64,000 nt of DNA from Rhizobium nepotum 39/7 (GTDB lineage: Bacteria > Pseudomonadota > Alphaproteobacteria > Rhizobiales > Rhizobiaceae), in assembly GCF_000949865.1 (NCBI RefSeq), contig NZ_JWJH01000017.1, positions 124,001 through 188,000 on the forward strand, read 5' to 3'. Shown piece after piece: positions 27,951-36,878 of the stretch. The notes beneath the pieces are model-generated. The model was not told the origin of the DNA and ran no database searches. It was given only the letters and a program-made list of their open reading frames with translations. Numbering within the stretch: the stretch's first letter is position 1; the number at the start of each line of letters is the position of its first letter. Both the position numbers and the translations under genes were made by a program.

Positions 27951-29902
27951 TGTGTGGAATTGCCGGGTTTTACCAACACTCCATGCCGACAGGCCGCGCT
28001 GAAGAGCGTCTTGCGTTGATGGCGTCACGCCTTGGACATCGCGGGCCGGATGCGCATGGAACCCTGTTACGCGGCGACGTTGGACTGGCGCATGCACGGC
28101 TGGCAATTGTCGGCATTGCAGACGGTGCGCAACCCATGTGCACGCCGGAAAACGATCTCGCCATCTCCTTCAATGGCGAGATATTCAATCACATCGAATT
28201 GCGCGAAACGCTGACCGAACGCGGTCACCGCTTCCGCACGCAATCCGATACTGAAGTCCTCCTCCATCTCTACCGGGAAAAAGGCCTGGATTGTCTTGAC
28301 GACCTGAACGGCGATTTTGCCTTTGCGCTGCACGACAGGCCCAACGACAGGCTGGTAATTGCCCGGGACAGGATGGGTGTCCGCCCCCTTTATTATACGT
28401 GGCACGAAGGCACGTTCCACTTCGCATCCGAGATTGGCGCTCTTCTGGCCCTGCCGGGAATAGATGCGACGATCGATCCGGTGGCGCTGGACCAGATTTT
28501 CACGCTCTGGTTCCCACTGCCGCCGCGCACCGCCTTTCGCGGTATCTACGAACTGCCGCCGGGCCACCTGATGATCCTGCGTGATGGCGCGGCCACGGTG
28601 CGGCGGTGGTGGCAGCTGTCTTACCCCGACTTGAACGACGCACCGCCGGCGGCAAACCTCGGCGCCCAGGTGGAGGAGCTGAAAGCGCTGCTTGCCGAAG
28701 CGACGCGGATACGCCTTCGCGCCGATGTGCCGGTTGGTTCCTATCTGTCTGGCGGGCTGGATTCTTCGCTTGTTTCGGCGCTCGCCGCCCAAAACGTCAC
28801 ACAGGGCCTGCGCACCTTTTCCCTCGCCTTCGAAAGCGAAGAGCACGACGAACGCAACTGGCAGAAGGCGATGGTCGATAGTCTTGGCGTCGCATCGGAA
28901 ACGGTTGAATGCTCGACTGGGGACATTGCCCGCTACATGCCTGAAGTCATGGAGCATGTGCAGACACCTGTTCTTCGCACCGCCCCTGTGCCGCTGTACC
29001 TGCTGGCAAAGCACGTGCGCGAACGGGGCATGAAAGTGGTGCTGACGGGCGAAGGCGCCGACGAAATATTTGCCGGCTACGACATCTTCCGCGAGGCGCG
29101 GGTGCGACGGTTTTGCAGCCGCCAGCCGCAATCCTCACGTCGCCCGAAACTGTTCCAGCGGCTTTATCCTTATCTGCCAGGGTTGAAGCAGCAGACGCCG
29201 GATTACCTTGCGCGATTTTTCGCATTCGGGAGGGAAGGAACGGACGAGCCGCTATTTTCCCACCGGCCACGTATCCGTTCGACGGCGGCAGCGAAAATCT
29301 TCTTCTCCGCAGAGTTGAAGGCGGAACTGGGCGATTACGATGCAGCGGCCGATCTTGCCGCGCAACTTCCCGAGGACTTCCGCCGCTGGCATCCGCTGCA
29401 TCAGGCGCAATATCTTGAAACGTCATTCCTCCTGCCGGGCTACATTCTATCCAGCCAGGGAGACCGGGTGATGATGGCCAACGGCGTTGAGGGACGGTTT
29501 CCATTCCTCGATCCGCGTGTGATCGACTTTGCAACCGCGCTCCCACCCGAAGCGAAACTGCGCGGCCTGAAGGAAAAATACATTCTCAAGCAGGCAGCGG
29601 CCGGGCTGGTGCCGAATGCGATCATCAATCGCCCGAAACAGCCCTATCGCGCCCCGGATGCAGAGGCGTTTTCGACTGCCGCATATCTCGACACCACGCT
29701 TTCCACGCAGCAGATCAGGAACGTTGGTCTTTTCAACGCTCAGGCGGTTGAGAAACTCACAGCCAAGGTACGGCAGAAACAGGCGACCGGCTTTCGCGAC
29801 AACGCGGCCTTTGTTGGCGTACTGTCCACCCAGCTTCTGCACGCCGCCCCATCTCAGAATTCCTCAACGCCATCGCACAAATCAGAAGGAAGCCCGAAAT
29901 GA
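27950..29902 (+). CDS. Asparagine synthase-type glutamine amidotransferase
   Basis: A 650-residue AsnB-family enzyme. Cys2 of MCGIAGFY is the class II glutaminase nucleophile, with RLGHRGPDAHG and SFNGEIFNH following. The synthetase domain has the ATP pyrophosphatase loop SYLSGGLDSSLVSAL near residue 263, LTGEGADEIFAGYDIF near 365, and the QGDRVMMANGVEGRFPFLD block near 503. This family makes asparagine in primary metabolism but is also used to amidate carboxylates in natural-product and polysaccharide pathways. The location between a GNAT-like gene and an acyl carrier protein favours the latter; the substrate is unknown. Confidence 0.9.
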   Translation: MCGIAGFYQHSMPTGRAEERLALMASRLGHRGPDAHGTLLRGDVGLAHARLAIVGIADGAQPMCTPENDLAISFNGEIFNHIELRETLTERGHRFRTQSDTEVLLHLYREKGLDCLDDLNGDFAFALHDRPNDRLVIARDRMGVRPLYYTWHEGTFHFASEIGALLALPGIDATIDPVALDQIFTLWFPLPPRTAFRGIYELPPGHLMILRDGAATVRRWWQLSYPDLNDAPPAANLGAQVEELKALLAEATRIRLRADVPVGSYLSGGLDSSLVSALAAQNVTQGLRTFSLAFESEEHDERNWQKAMVDSLGVASETVECSTGDIARYMPEVMEHVQTPVLRTAPVPLYLLAKHVRERGMKVVLTGEGADEIFAGYDIFREARVRRFCSRQPQSSRRPKLFQRLYPYLPGLKQQTPDYLARFFAFGREGTDEPLFSHRPRIRSTAAAKIFFSAELKAELGDYDAAADLAAQLPEDFRRWHPLHQAQYLETSFLLPGYILSSQGDRVMMANGVEGRFPFLDPRVIDFATALPPEAKLRGLKEKYILKQAAAGLVPNAIINRPKQPYRAPDAEAFSTAAYLDTTLSTQQIRNVGLFNAQAVEKLTAKVRQKQATGFRDNAAFVGVLSTQLLHAAPSQNSSTPSHKSEGSPK

Positions 29903-30165
29903 CCACAGATATCGCCGCAGGCACGAAAGCGGAAATTCGCGCATTCATCGTCGAAAACTTTCTCTTCGGTGATGAAAGCCAGCCGCTTGGCGACGATCTT
30001 TCGCTGATCGACAACGACCTCATCGATTCCACCGGCATTCTCGAGCTGGTCAGCTTCATCGAGGAACGTTACGGCATCAAACTTGCCGATGCCGATATCG
30101 TTCCGGCCAATCTCGACACCATTGATAATATCGCCGCTTTCGTTGGCCTCAAGCAGTCTGCCTGA
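29899..30165 (+). CDS. Stand-alone acyl carrier protein
   Basis: An 88-residue carrier protein. The phosphopantetheine attachment site is the Ser of LIDNDLIDSTGILELVSFI (about residue 42), in the DS context usual for PP-binding domains. The helix FIEERYGIKLADADI follows. It differs clearly from housekeeping fatty-acid AcpP (DSLDTVE), so it is probably a specialised carrier loaded by the ligase encoded next. The start overlaps the asnB stop by 4 bp. Confidence 0.9.
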   Translation: MTTDIAAGTKAEIRAFIVENFLFGDESQPLGDDLSLIDNDLIDSTGILELVSFIEERYGIKLADADIVPANLDTIDNIAAFVGLKQSA

Positions 30166-30178
30166 CGGGAGACGGCGC

Positions 30179-31708
30179 GTGCGTATCGACAATTACCTGC
30201 ACGCAAGCGCTGAGCGCCACGCCGCAAAAACGGCGCTGGTGGCGGGAGAGACGCGTCTGAGTTACGGCGATCTTGAAAGCATGAGCGAAGCTTTCGCCAC
30301 CGCCCTCATCGCGCGGGGTGCAAGACCGGGGGATCGTGTCGTCCTTTTGATGGACAATGGCTGGCGCATGGCTGTTGCGATCTTCGGCTGCTGGATGGCG
30401 GGCGTGGTCATCTGCCCGGTCAACCCATCCGCCAAACCCGCCCGGCTTTCGCAGATATTGGATAGCTCCCGCCCATTTGCCGTCATTCTCGAAACACGAT
30501 TGCAGAAGCTGGTTTCAGATGCAGCCGGTCCGCAACCGAAACTGCTGATTGTTACAGGCGTTGCGAACCTCACCGGCGATGATCTCGATTTCGATGCATT
30601 GCTGAGCGAACCAGCCGGCGCTGTGCCGAAGGGCCTGCCGGACACCGATCTGGCCGCGATCATCTACACATCCGGTTCCACCGGCGAGCCGAAAGGCGTA
30701 ATGCTGGGTCACGACAATCTTGACGCCGCCGTGAGATCGATCACGTCCTACCTCGGCAACACCTCGAACGATATATTGCTCGGCGTATTGCCGCTTTCGT
30801 TCGGATACGGGCTTAACCAGCTGCTTTCCAGCATCTTCGTTGGCGGCACGCTGGTCATCGAAAAATCATTCGCTTATCCGCATCTGATTTTCGAGCGCAT
30901 TCGTGACGAGCGGGTCACGGGGTTGGCGCTGGTGCCGACCATGCTCTCCATCATGATGCAGACACGGGATCTTTCGCCGCAGACCTTTGAAAGCCTGCGA
31001 TATGTCACCACCGCCGCCGCCGCCCTGCCGGTCGCTCACGGCGATTGGCTTCGCGCCTTTCTGCCCAGCCTTCGGCTCTATTGCATGTATGGGCAGACGG
31101 AATGCACCCGCATCAGTTTCCTGCCGCCTGAATATCTGGACAGAAAACGCGGCACCGTCGGCATCGCTATCCCGGGCACCACAGCTCTGGTTGTGGACGA
31201 GACCGGTAATGTCGTGCCGCCAGGCGTTGTCGGCGAACTCGTCGTCGCCGGGCCGCATGTCATGCGCGGCTACTGGAACAATGACGCAGCCACCGCCCGC
31301 GCGTTACGCACGGATGCAACGGGCGGGATGCGCCTGCACACCGGCGATCTCTTCACCTGCGATGCGGAGGGATATCTGACCTTCGTCGCCCGCAAGGATG
31401 ACATCATCAAATCGCGCGGCGAGAAGGTCGCGCCGCTGGCTGTCGAAGCCGTTCTGCAAGCCATGCCGGGCGTGACGGATGCTCTGGTTTTCGGCGTCGC
31501 GCATGACGTGTTCGGCCAGGCGGTCAAGGCGATTGTTGTCGCACCCGGCGGCGCGATGACGGAGAAAGATGTGATGCGCCACTGCGCCCAGCATCTTGAA
31601 GCACACATGGTCCCGACAATTATCGAATTTCGCGATTTCCTGCCGACGACGGATACCGGGAAGGTAAGCCGTCGTCTGGCCGCTCAAGATACGGAGAACA
31701 ATCCATGA
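30179..31708 (+). CDS. Adenylate-forming acyl ligase (ANL superfamily)
   Basis: A 509-residue AMP-forming ligase. The P-loop motif IIYTSGSTGEPKGVM is near residues 160-174. The A5-like YGQTECTR, the LHTGDLFTCDAEGYLTFVARKDD block near 410, and the C-terminal catalytic Lys region (TDTGKVSRRL) are all present. It would activate a carboxylic acid as an acyl-AMP and load it on CoA or, more likely here, on the adjacent carrier protein. A GTG start at 30179, preceded by GGGAGACGG, was chosen because earlier in-frame codons lie inside the carrier gene. It overlaps the NadE-like gene by 4 bp. Confidence 0.88.
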   Translation: MRIDNYLHASAERHAAKTALVAGETRLSYGDLESMSEAFATALIARGARPGDRVVLLMDNGWRMAVAIFGCWMAGVVICPVNPSAKPARLSQILDSSRPFAVILETRLQKLVSDAAGPQPKLLIVTGVANLTGDDLDFDALLSEPAGAVPKGLPDTDLAAIIYTSGSTGEPKGVMLGHDNLDAAVRSITSYLGNTSNDILLGVLPLSFGYGLNQLLSSIFVGGTLVIEKSFAYPHLIFERIRDERVTGLALVPTMLSIMMQTRDLSPQTFESLRYVTTAAAALPVAHGDWLRAFLPSLRLYCMYGQTECTRISFLPPEYLDRKRGTVGIAIPGTTALVVDETGNVVPPGVVGELVVAGPHVMRGYWNNDAATARALRTDATGGMRLHTGDLFTCDAEGYLTFVARKDDIIKSRGEKVAPLAVEAVLQAMPGVTDALVFGVAHDVFGQAVKAIVVAPGGAMTEKDVMRHCAQHLEAHMVPTIIEFRDFLPTTDTGKVSRRLAAQDTENNP

Positions 31709-32706
31709 AGAAAACCACTGCAAATATCACGTCCTTTGCACCTCTGGAGCTTGATGCGGCAGCAGAGGTCGAGCGCATCGCTGAAAAAATTCGGCGCGCG
31801 CTTCGTTTCGACCTGCGCAAGCGCGGACTGGTGCTCGGCATCTCCGGCGGCATTGACTCCAGCGTCTGCGCTGCTCTCGCCGTCCACGCGCTGGGGCCAC
31901 AAAATGTCTTCGGCCTGTTCATGCCGGAAAACGATTCCGACCCGGAAAGCCTGCGACTGGGGCAGGCAGTCGCAACGATGCTGGGCATGGACTGCGTGCT
32001 GGAAGATATCGGTCCCTCGCTTGCAGCCATGGGATGTTATGAAAGACGAGACGGCTTCATCCGCGAGGTCATTCCTGAATATGGCCTCGGCTGGACGTCC
32101 AAAATCGTCTTCGACAATGCCATGACAACCGGCGCTTACAATATTTCCTCTCTGGTCGTGCGTTCTCCGGCAGGCGAAATACGCAAGGTGAGACTGCACG
32201 CGAAAGCATACCTCGGCATCGTCGCGGCAACGAACATGAAGCAGCGCACCCGCAAGCAATTCGAGTATTACCATGCCGACCGCCTGAACTTTGCGGTCCT
32301 CGGCACTCCCAACCGGCTGGAATACGACCAGGGCTTCTTCGTCAAGAACGGCGATGGCGCAGCCGATATCAAGCCGATCGCCCATCTCTACAAATCACAG
32401 GTCTACCAGCTGGCGGCTCACCTTGGTATTCCCGCAGAAGTCCGCGCCCGCCCCCCGACCACCGATACCTATTCCATGCCGCAGACGCAGGAGGAGTTCT
32501 ATTTCGCCCTGCCCTACGACAAGATGGATATCTGCCTGTACGGCCTGGAAAACGACGTGCCCGCAGCCGAGATCGCGGCGGCAGCGGGGCTGACGGAAGA
32601 CAACGTCCGTTTCGTCTGGACCGACATCGCCGCCAAACGCAAGGTCGCCCATTACCTGCACCACGCGCCTATCCATTTCCATGACGGTGCACAGGCAAAA
32701 GCCTGA
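31705..32706 (+). CDS. NadE-family ammonia-dependent NAD synthase or related amidating enzyme
   Basis: A 333-residue N-type ATP pyrophosphatase. The PP-loop LGISGGIDSSVCAAL is near residue 49, and the NadE-like block VKNGDGAADIKPIAHLYKSQV is near 215. Catalytic features of NadE are thus kept, but the protein has no glutaminase domain and about 60 residues more than minimal NadE. It could be a true NAD synthase, or an ammonia ligase fed by the AsnB glutaminase and acting on an adenylated acid of the pathway. Its ATG overlaps the ligase stop by 4 bp, so it belongs to the operon. Confidence 0.8.
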   Translation: MKKTTANITSFAPLELDAAAEVERIAEKIRRALRFDLRKRGLVLGISGGIDSSVCAALAVHALGPQNVFGLFMPENDSDPESLRLGQAVATMLGMDCVLEDIGPSLAAMGCYERRDGFIREVIPEYGLGWTSKIVFDNAMTTGAYNISSLVVRSPAGEIRKVRLHAKAYLGIVAATNMKQRTRKQFEYYHADRLNFAVLGTPNRLEYDQGFFVKNGDGAADIKPIAHLYKSQVYQLAAHLGIPAEVRARPPTTDTYSMPQTQEEFYFALPYDKMDICLYGLENDVPAAEIAAAAGLTEDNVRFVWTDIAAKRKVAHYLHHAPIHFHDGAQAKA

Positions 32707-32711
32707 CAAAT

Positions 32712-32742
32712 AGGCTGGTGGAGCTGCCCGCTCCACCAGCCT
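32712..32742 (+). terminator. Strong hairpin ending the AsnB/NadE operon
   Basis: A perfect 13-bp stem (AGGCTGGTGGAGC/GCTCCACCAGCCT) with a 5-nt loop starts 6 bp after the NadE-like stop codon. No T-run follows; the next strand-convergent gene ends at 32802. It probably acts as a transcript-end stabiliser or bidirectional terminator. Confidence 0.65.
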
Positions 32743-32801
32743 CACCACGCAAGGCAGTGGCTACCGCCGCTTAAGCGGACCTGATAGACCGACTGCGTAT
32801 C

Positions 32802-33545
32802 CTAGAGATACGCGTACACATAGCGCGCAATATTGTCGTAGAAACTGGAGAGATAGGCCGGAACCCGCATGAAACGGGCGAACTTGCTGCCGCGATATTC
32901 GGCGCGGGTGCCGACCAGCGTGTCCGGATCGCCGAAAGGCAGGAAATCCTTGTCAGTCACATAGACATGCGTGCCGTAACCCCAGCCGCATTCCAGCGCC
33001 CGGTCGAACGGCAGCGTCATCACCCTCGCCGCTTTCAGAAACCGTTCCGCCCCGCCGCGTGAAATGACATAACAGGCCGACGACCCCTGCGGACCATAGA
33101 TGCAGCGCCCGAACGTGTCTCCGAGCGCGCTGGTCTTCCGGCCCTTGAAACCGCTGCGACGGTGGTTGGTCAGTTTCACGATCGAATTTTCCGGCATGAT
33201 CGCGACCATTGCTTTGATCCGGTCGGAAAAGTCCGGCGTAAAGGTGACATCGTCCTCAACGATCACCGCCACCGGCGCATCGGTCGCGAGGAAAATCTCC
33301 AATGCTTTGATATGGCTGGCGTAACAGCCATATTCTCCGGGCAAGGCGCGACGGCCGTTGCGAAGCTCAAAGCCACGCCTGTTAAAGTCCGTCCAATCGG
33401 CAGGGGGAACGGTCTTGCCGTCGACACCCTCGACGGGACGCAGATCCAGCCCGAGGCCGGAGGCGCCGTTCAGCATCTTTTCGAGCCGTGCGCGCGCTCT
33501 GGCGATGGAGATGATGTAGACGGGAAAAGTGGAGATCGGCAGCAT
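32802..33545 (-). CDS. Glycosyltransferase family 25 (LPS-type)
   Basis: A 247-residue GT25 enzyme. It begins with FPVYIISIARARARLEKM, the usual strand-plus-arginine start, and has the LPGEYGCYASHIKALEIFL segment near residue 70. The putative DxD-like metal site is VIVEDDVTF near 96. Members transfer galactose or glucose to lipooligosaccharide cores or other surface glycans. It converges on the AsnB/NadE operon; whether the two cooperate in surface-sugar decoration is untested. Confidence 0.87.
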   Translation of the reverse strand: MLPISTFPVYIISIARARARLEKMLNGASGLGLDLRPVEGVDGKTVPPADWTDFNRRGFELRNGRRALPGEYGCYASHIKALEIFLATDAPVAVIVEDDVTFTPDFSDRIKAMVAIMPENSIVKLTNHRRSGFKGRKTSALGDTFGRCIYGPQGSSACYVISRGGAERFLKAARVMTLPFDRALECGWGYGTHVYVTDKDFLPFGDPDTLVGTRAEYRGSKFARFMRVPAYLSSFYDNIARYVYAYL

Positions 33546-33722
33546 TCGCTAGACACCATGCGCATAGAGACAGGGAAACGTCTCCTACAGCATGGCGTGC
33601 CGTACGTCCATTCGCACGAGAGAGCCGCCTTCTCTGACGGATCTGCCTATCGAGATTTCGGACTGAACGGATTTCCGGCGCACAACGCTTCGAAATTGAC
33701 TGCTGTAAAACCCGGCGGGAGA

Positions 33723-34967
33723 TTATTTGCGCGAGGCGGTGCGGCGGCAGCGCCAGTTCCAGTCTCTTGGCTCACCCGTATCCATGTGTACCGATTCGGT
33801 GTGGCAATAGGTGCCGACACCACCACGCTCCGGCATCGATCGCAGATAGGTTGCAAGCTCCCATTTGGAGACGCCCTTGATCTGGATGTCGGCGGCATCG
33901 CAGGTGTAGTGCTTGGAACCCTGCCTTATGCCCTTCGGCGGGCGATAACCCGAGGTGACGATGGCCGGGCTGTTATAGTGGCGCTCGACATCCTTGATCA
34001 TCCGCACCAGTTCCGGCTTGAAGCAACCGACTTCGACATGATCCGTCTGCAGGAAAAGGCCGTTCGGGGAGATACGGGTCAGGCCGGAGAGAGAGGCGAG
34101 CTTCATCAGGCCGGTCGGCTGGTCATCCTCGTCTTCGAGATGTGCGTCGTCGAATTCGTCAGACATTACCGAGCGGCCCGAAAGCGCAATGCCCATCGTC
34201 CTGTCTGTCGTCCCCGACAGTGCCGCAACCTGCGTGTTCTCGGCCGCACCGTTTTCGATCATTTTCGGCAGACGCTTCTTGGCCGCACCGGCGAAAAAGG
34301 CCGCAAGCGTCACGCCCTTGCCCTCGCCTTCCTGCCCTTCGCCCGTCAGTCTGGCGCCTCCGGAAGGCGGTGTGGCAACGGCGGCGAGCTGTTCCGATGC
34401 CTGTTGCGGCGCGGGCACGGGAACCGCCTGACGGTTTTCGCTGTGCTGTTCCTCGGGCAACGGAGCCTGAACCGGCGCGGCTACCGGCTGGGGCTGCGCC
34501 GCCTGAGCCGGTGCCGAATAAACGCTGCTGACGGCGGGGGCTATACCCTGCGACAATGCGCCCGTTGCGGCGACAGCACCTGCCGCCACGGCAGGTCTGG
34601 TGGAATAGATGCTGGATGTCCCGGCGGAAATCGCGGTGGGTTGCGTCGTCAGCCCGCCAATATCGGCGGCGGCGCCGTAAACCTGCGCCGGGCCGCCGGA
34701 CGCCTGCTGCTGGGCCGGCGTGGCCCCACCCGCTGCCGAGGCGACGGCGGGGTCCACATAATGCCCCGGCGGCTGTTTGCCGGCCGGGCCGTTAACCGCC
34801 GATGCCGCCTGCGCCTTCTGCTCGGCGGAAATCGCCGGCTTCTTGCTGTTGGCGGCCATGTCGTCGTCGGTCACCGCCGAAACGCATCCGGAAAGCCCGA
34901 GCAGCGAAACCGCGACGACAAGACGCTGACAGGCAACACGTCCTTTCGCGCCATCGACAGTTTTCAT
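33723..34967 (-). CDS. Lipoprotein with C-terminal DUF882/YcbK (M15-like) peptidase domain
   Basis: A 414-residue protein. The signal sequence ends in a lipobox LSGC (about residues 24-27), so it should be lipid-anchored. Residues about 30-280 are low-complexity, rich in Ala, Pro, Gln and Ser, a spacer likely to span the periplasm. The C-terminal 120 residues match the YcbK/peptidase M15_2 fold: SGYRPP, then SKHYTCDAADI (His and Asp zinc ligands) and VHMD (His ligand). This fold cleaves or binds peptidoglycan stem peptides. It lies upstream of the GT25 gene on the same strand, with a 177-bp gap. Confidence 0.85.
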   Translation of the reverse strand: MKTVDGAKGRVACQRLVVAVSLLGLSGCVSAVTDDDMAANSKKPAISAEQKAQAASAVNGPAGKQPPGHYVDPAVASAAGGATPAQQQASGGPAQVYGAAADIGGLTTQPTAISAGTSSIYSTRPAVAAGAVAATGALSQGIAPAVSSVYSAPAQAAQPQPVAAPVQAPLPEEQHSENRQAVPVPAPQQASEQLAAVATPPSGGARLTGEGQEGEGKGVTLAAFFAGAAKKRLPKMIENGAAENTQVAALSGTTDRTMGIALSGRSVMSDEFDDAHLEDEDDQPTGLMKLASLSGLTRISPNGLFLQTDHVEVGCFKPELVRMIKDVERHYNSPAIVTSGYRPPKGIRQGSKHYTCDAADIQIKGVSKWELATYLRSMPERGGVGTYCHTESVHMDTGEPRDWNWRCRRTASRK

Positions 34968-35125
34968 GGGTGGCCTCCGTATCTTGCATTTACAACAGCA
35001 GCACGGGAACGGAATCGTCTGCTTTCTCCAAAACAGGACATGCCGTTTCGATTCGCGGACTATGCCTCAACCTGTCCGGACAAGGCAAGAGTGCCGGAAA
35101 CCGCAGCTGCCGGCCGGGGAATCCC

Positions 35126-35566
35126 CTACCAGGAACCGGTATTCGGCATAGATATCCATGGTTCAGCTGGCGCGAGGCTTTCGCCCTTCTGCAAAATTTC
35201 GAAGGAAATGCCGTCCGGGGAGCGGACGAAGGCCATGTTTCCGTCACGCGGCGGCCGGTTGATGACGATACCGTTTTGCTGAAGGCGGGCGCAGAAGTCG
35301 TAAATATTGTCGACCTCATAGGCTAGATGCCCGAAATTGCGTCCGCCGGTATAGTCCTCGGTATCCCAATTATAGGTGAGTTCGAGGCACGGCGCCTTTT
35401 TTTCCCGCGCCGGAGAAATATCGTCACGCGCGGCAAGGAAGACCAGTGTGAAGCGGCCTTTTTCGTTTTCAGTTCGGCGTATTTCCTCGAGACCCAGCAG
35501 GTCGCAATAAAATTTCATTGATTCGCCAAGGTCTTTGACCCGAACCATCGTGTGCAGATACCGCAT
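35126..35566 (-). CDS. gloA: Lactoylglutathione lyase (glyoxalase I)
   Basis: A 146-residue VOC-fold metalloenzyme that detoxifies methylglyoxal with glutathione. The four metal ligands of GloA can be placed: His5 ([10 protein letters not shown]), Glu in [12 protein letters not shown], His in NFGHLAYEV and Glu in [11 protein letters not shown]. The start at 35566 was chosen by alignment with the E. coli-type N-terminus and a purine-rich GAGAGGAAGAAA upstream; the frame is open further back. The C-terminal extension (about residues 130-146) is Trp- and Pro-containing and longer than in E. coli. Confidence 0.93.
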   Translation of the reverse strand: MRYLHTMVRVKDLGESMKFYCDLLGLEEIRRTENEKGRFTLVFLAARDDISPAREKKAPCLELTYNWDTEDYTGGRNFGHLAYEVDNIYDFCARLQQNGIVINRPPRDGNMAFVRSPDGISFEILQKGESLAPAEPWISMPNTGSW

Positions 35567-35758
35567 TTTCTTCCTCTCAAATACATAGGCCCGGAGGCAA
35601 TAAACGCATGGTCGCAAGCCCCGGACAAGGACGGCGACATAAAAGCAGCTACGCAAATCAAAAACTAGGGCTTGCGTGGAACCGTTACCAAGATGTTAAT
35701 CTGGCGCACAGGAATCAGTTGACCGGTGTATGGCGCGTAATCGAGGGGTTGGCAGGAT

Positions 35759-36337
35759 ATGGCTGATAGGATGTCATCGAAAACAATAGTCGATGTCGAG
35801 GACCTTTCGGGCGATGCCGTGGACCTGACCGAAATCACCGGCGCAGTGAAATGGTTCGACGTCGCCAAGGGTTTCGGCTTTATCGTGCCCGACAATGGCA
35901 TGCAGGATGTACTGCTGCACGTCTCCTGCCTGCGCAGGGACGGATATCAGACCATTCTCGAGGGCACGCGCATCGTCGCCCTCATCCAGCGGCGTGATCG
36001 CGGCTTTCAGGCTTTCCGCATCCTGTCGATGGATCAGTCCACCGCCGTTCATCCCTCGCAGCTGCCGCCGGTGCGCACCCATGTGCAGGTGACGCCCTCG
36101 AGCGGGCTTGAGCGCGCCATCGTCAAGTGGTTCAACCGCACGAAGGGCTTCGGCTTTTTGACGCGTGGCGAGGGAACCGAAGATATTTTCGTGCATATGG
36201 AAACGCTGCGCCGTTACGGCCTGACGGAACTGCGCCCCGGCCAGGTAGTGCTGGTGCGTTTCGGCGATGGCGACAAGGGTTTGATGGCGGCGGAAATCCA
36301 CCCCGACGACCCGGCCCCGATCGGGATGTCGCACTAA
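35759..36337 (+). CDS. Twin cold-shock domain protein
   Basis: A 192-residue protein with two cold-shock domains. The first (about residues 25-90) has VKWFDVAKGFGFIVPD and the second (about 118-185) has VKWFNRTKGFGFLTRG, both with the RNP1-type KGFGF. The second RNP2 is clear (EDIFVHMETL); the first is modified (QDVLLHVSCL). Twin-CSD proteins of alphaproteobacteria act as RNA chaperones and are often growth-phase or stress regulated. The stop overlaps the DUF192 start (TAATG), so the two are coupled. Confidence 0.92.
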   Translation: MADRMSSKTIVDVEDLSGDAVDLTEITGAVKWFDVAKGFGFIVPDNGMQDVLLHVSCLRRDGYQTILEGTRIVALIQRRDRGFQAFRILSMDQSTAVHPSQLPPVRTHVQVTPSSGLERAIVKWFNRTKGFGFLTRGEGTEDIFVHMETLRRYGLTELRPGQVVLVRFGDGDKGLMAAEIHPDDPAPIGMSH

Positions 36338-36819
36338 TGACCGGCCTGTTTCGCAATAGGATGAAGAGCGCCGTTCTGGCGCTTCTTTTTTTCACGCTTG
36401 CAGGCGTTGCGCAGGCTCAGCAGCAGACCTTCACCTCCGAGCCGCTGACAATAGAAACCGCCTCCGGGAAAAACCACGACTTCGTTGCGGAACTGGCGCT
36501 CGACAATGCCCAGCGCGAACAGGGCCTGATGTTCCGCAAGTCCATGCCGCTTGAAAGCGGCATGTTGTTCGATTTCGGTGAGACACGGGACGTGGCCATG
36601 TGGATGAGAAATACCCTCATTCCGCTCGACATGCTGTTTATCGCCCGCGACGGGCGAATCACCCACATCCACGAAAACGCGGTGCCCCATTCGGAGGCCA
36701 TCATAAGCTCCCGTGGGGCGGTCAAATTCGTGTTGGAACTGAATGGCGGCACTGCAAAACGCTACGGCATCAAACCGGGCGACATGGCCCGCAGTGCGCA
36801 AATCGGCAACCGGAAATGA
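36337..36819 (+). CDS. Secreted DUF192 protein
   Basis: A 160-residue protein with an N-terminal signal peptide (hydrophobic residues 10-25, cleavage after AQA). The DUF192 core follows: LALDNAQREQGLMFRKSMP, GMLFDFGETRDVAMWMRNT and HIHENAVPHSE. The family has a compact beta fold of unknown function. The ATG at 36337 shares bases with the cold-shock gene stop codon; this pairing is frequent in Rhizobiales. Confidence 0.9.
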   Translation: MTGLFRNRMKSAVLALLFFTLAGVAQAQQQTFTSEPLTIETASGKNHDFVAELALDNAQREQGLMFRKSMPLESGMLFDFGETRDVAMWMRNTLIPLDMLFIARDGRITHIHENAVPHSEAIISSRGAVKFVLELNGGTAKRYGIKPGDMARSAQIGNRK

Positions 36820-36878
36820 CATTGCCGCGTTATTGCGTCTGAACAAGCCGGACGATGCGTCGCCCGGCTGCGGAATGC

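Noticed and set aside
32707-33545. Right attachment site of an island integrated at tRNA-Lys
   Set aside because: No copy of the tRNA 3' end (GGTTCGAATCCCTGCG) was found by eye in this stretch, and no integrase gene is present.
33162-35282. A 706-codon open frame on plus across GT25, the DUF882 lipoprotein and part of gloA
   Set aside because: It runs antisense through three recognised genes; the Gly/Arg-rich middle is the complement of the Ala/Pro spacer of the lipoprotein.
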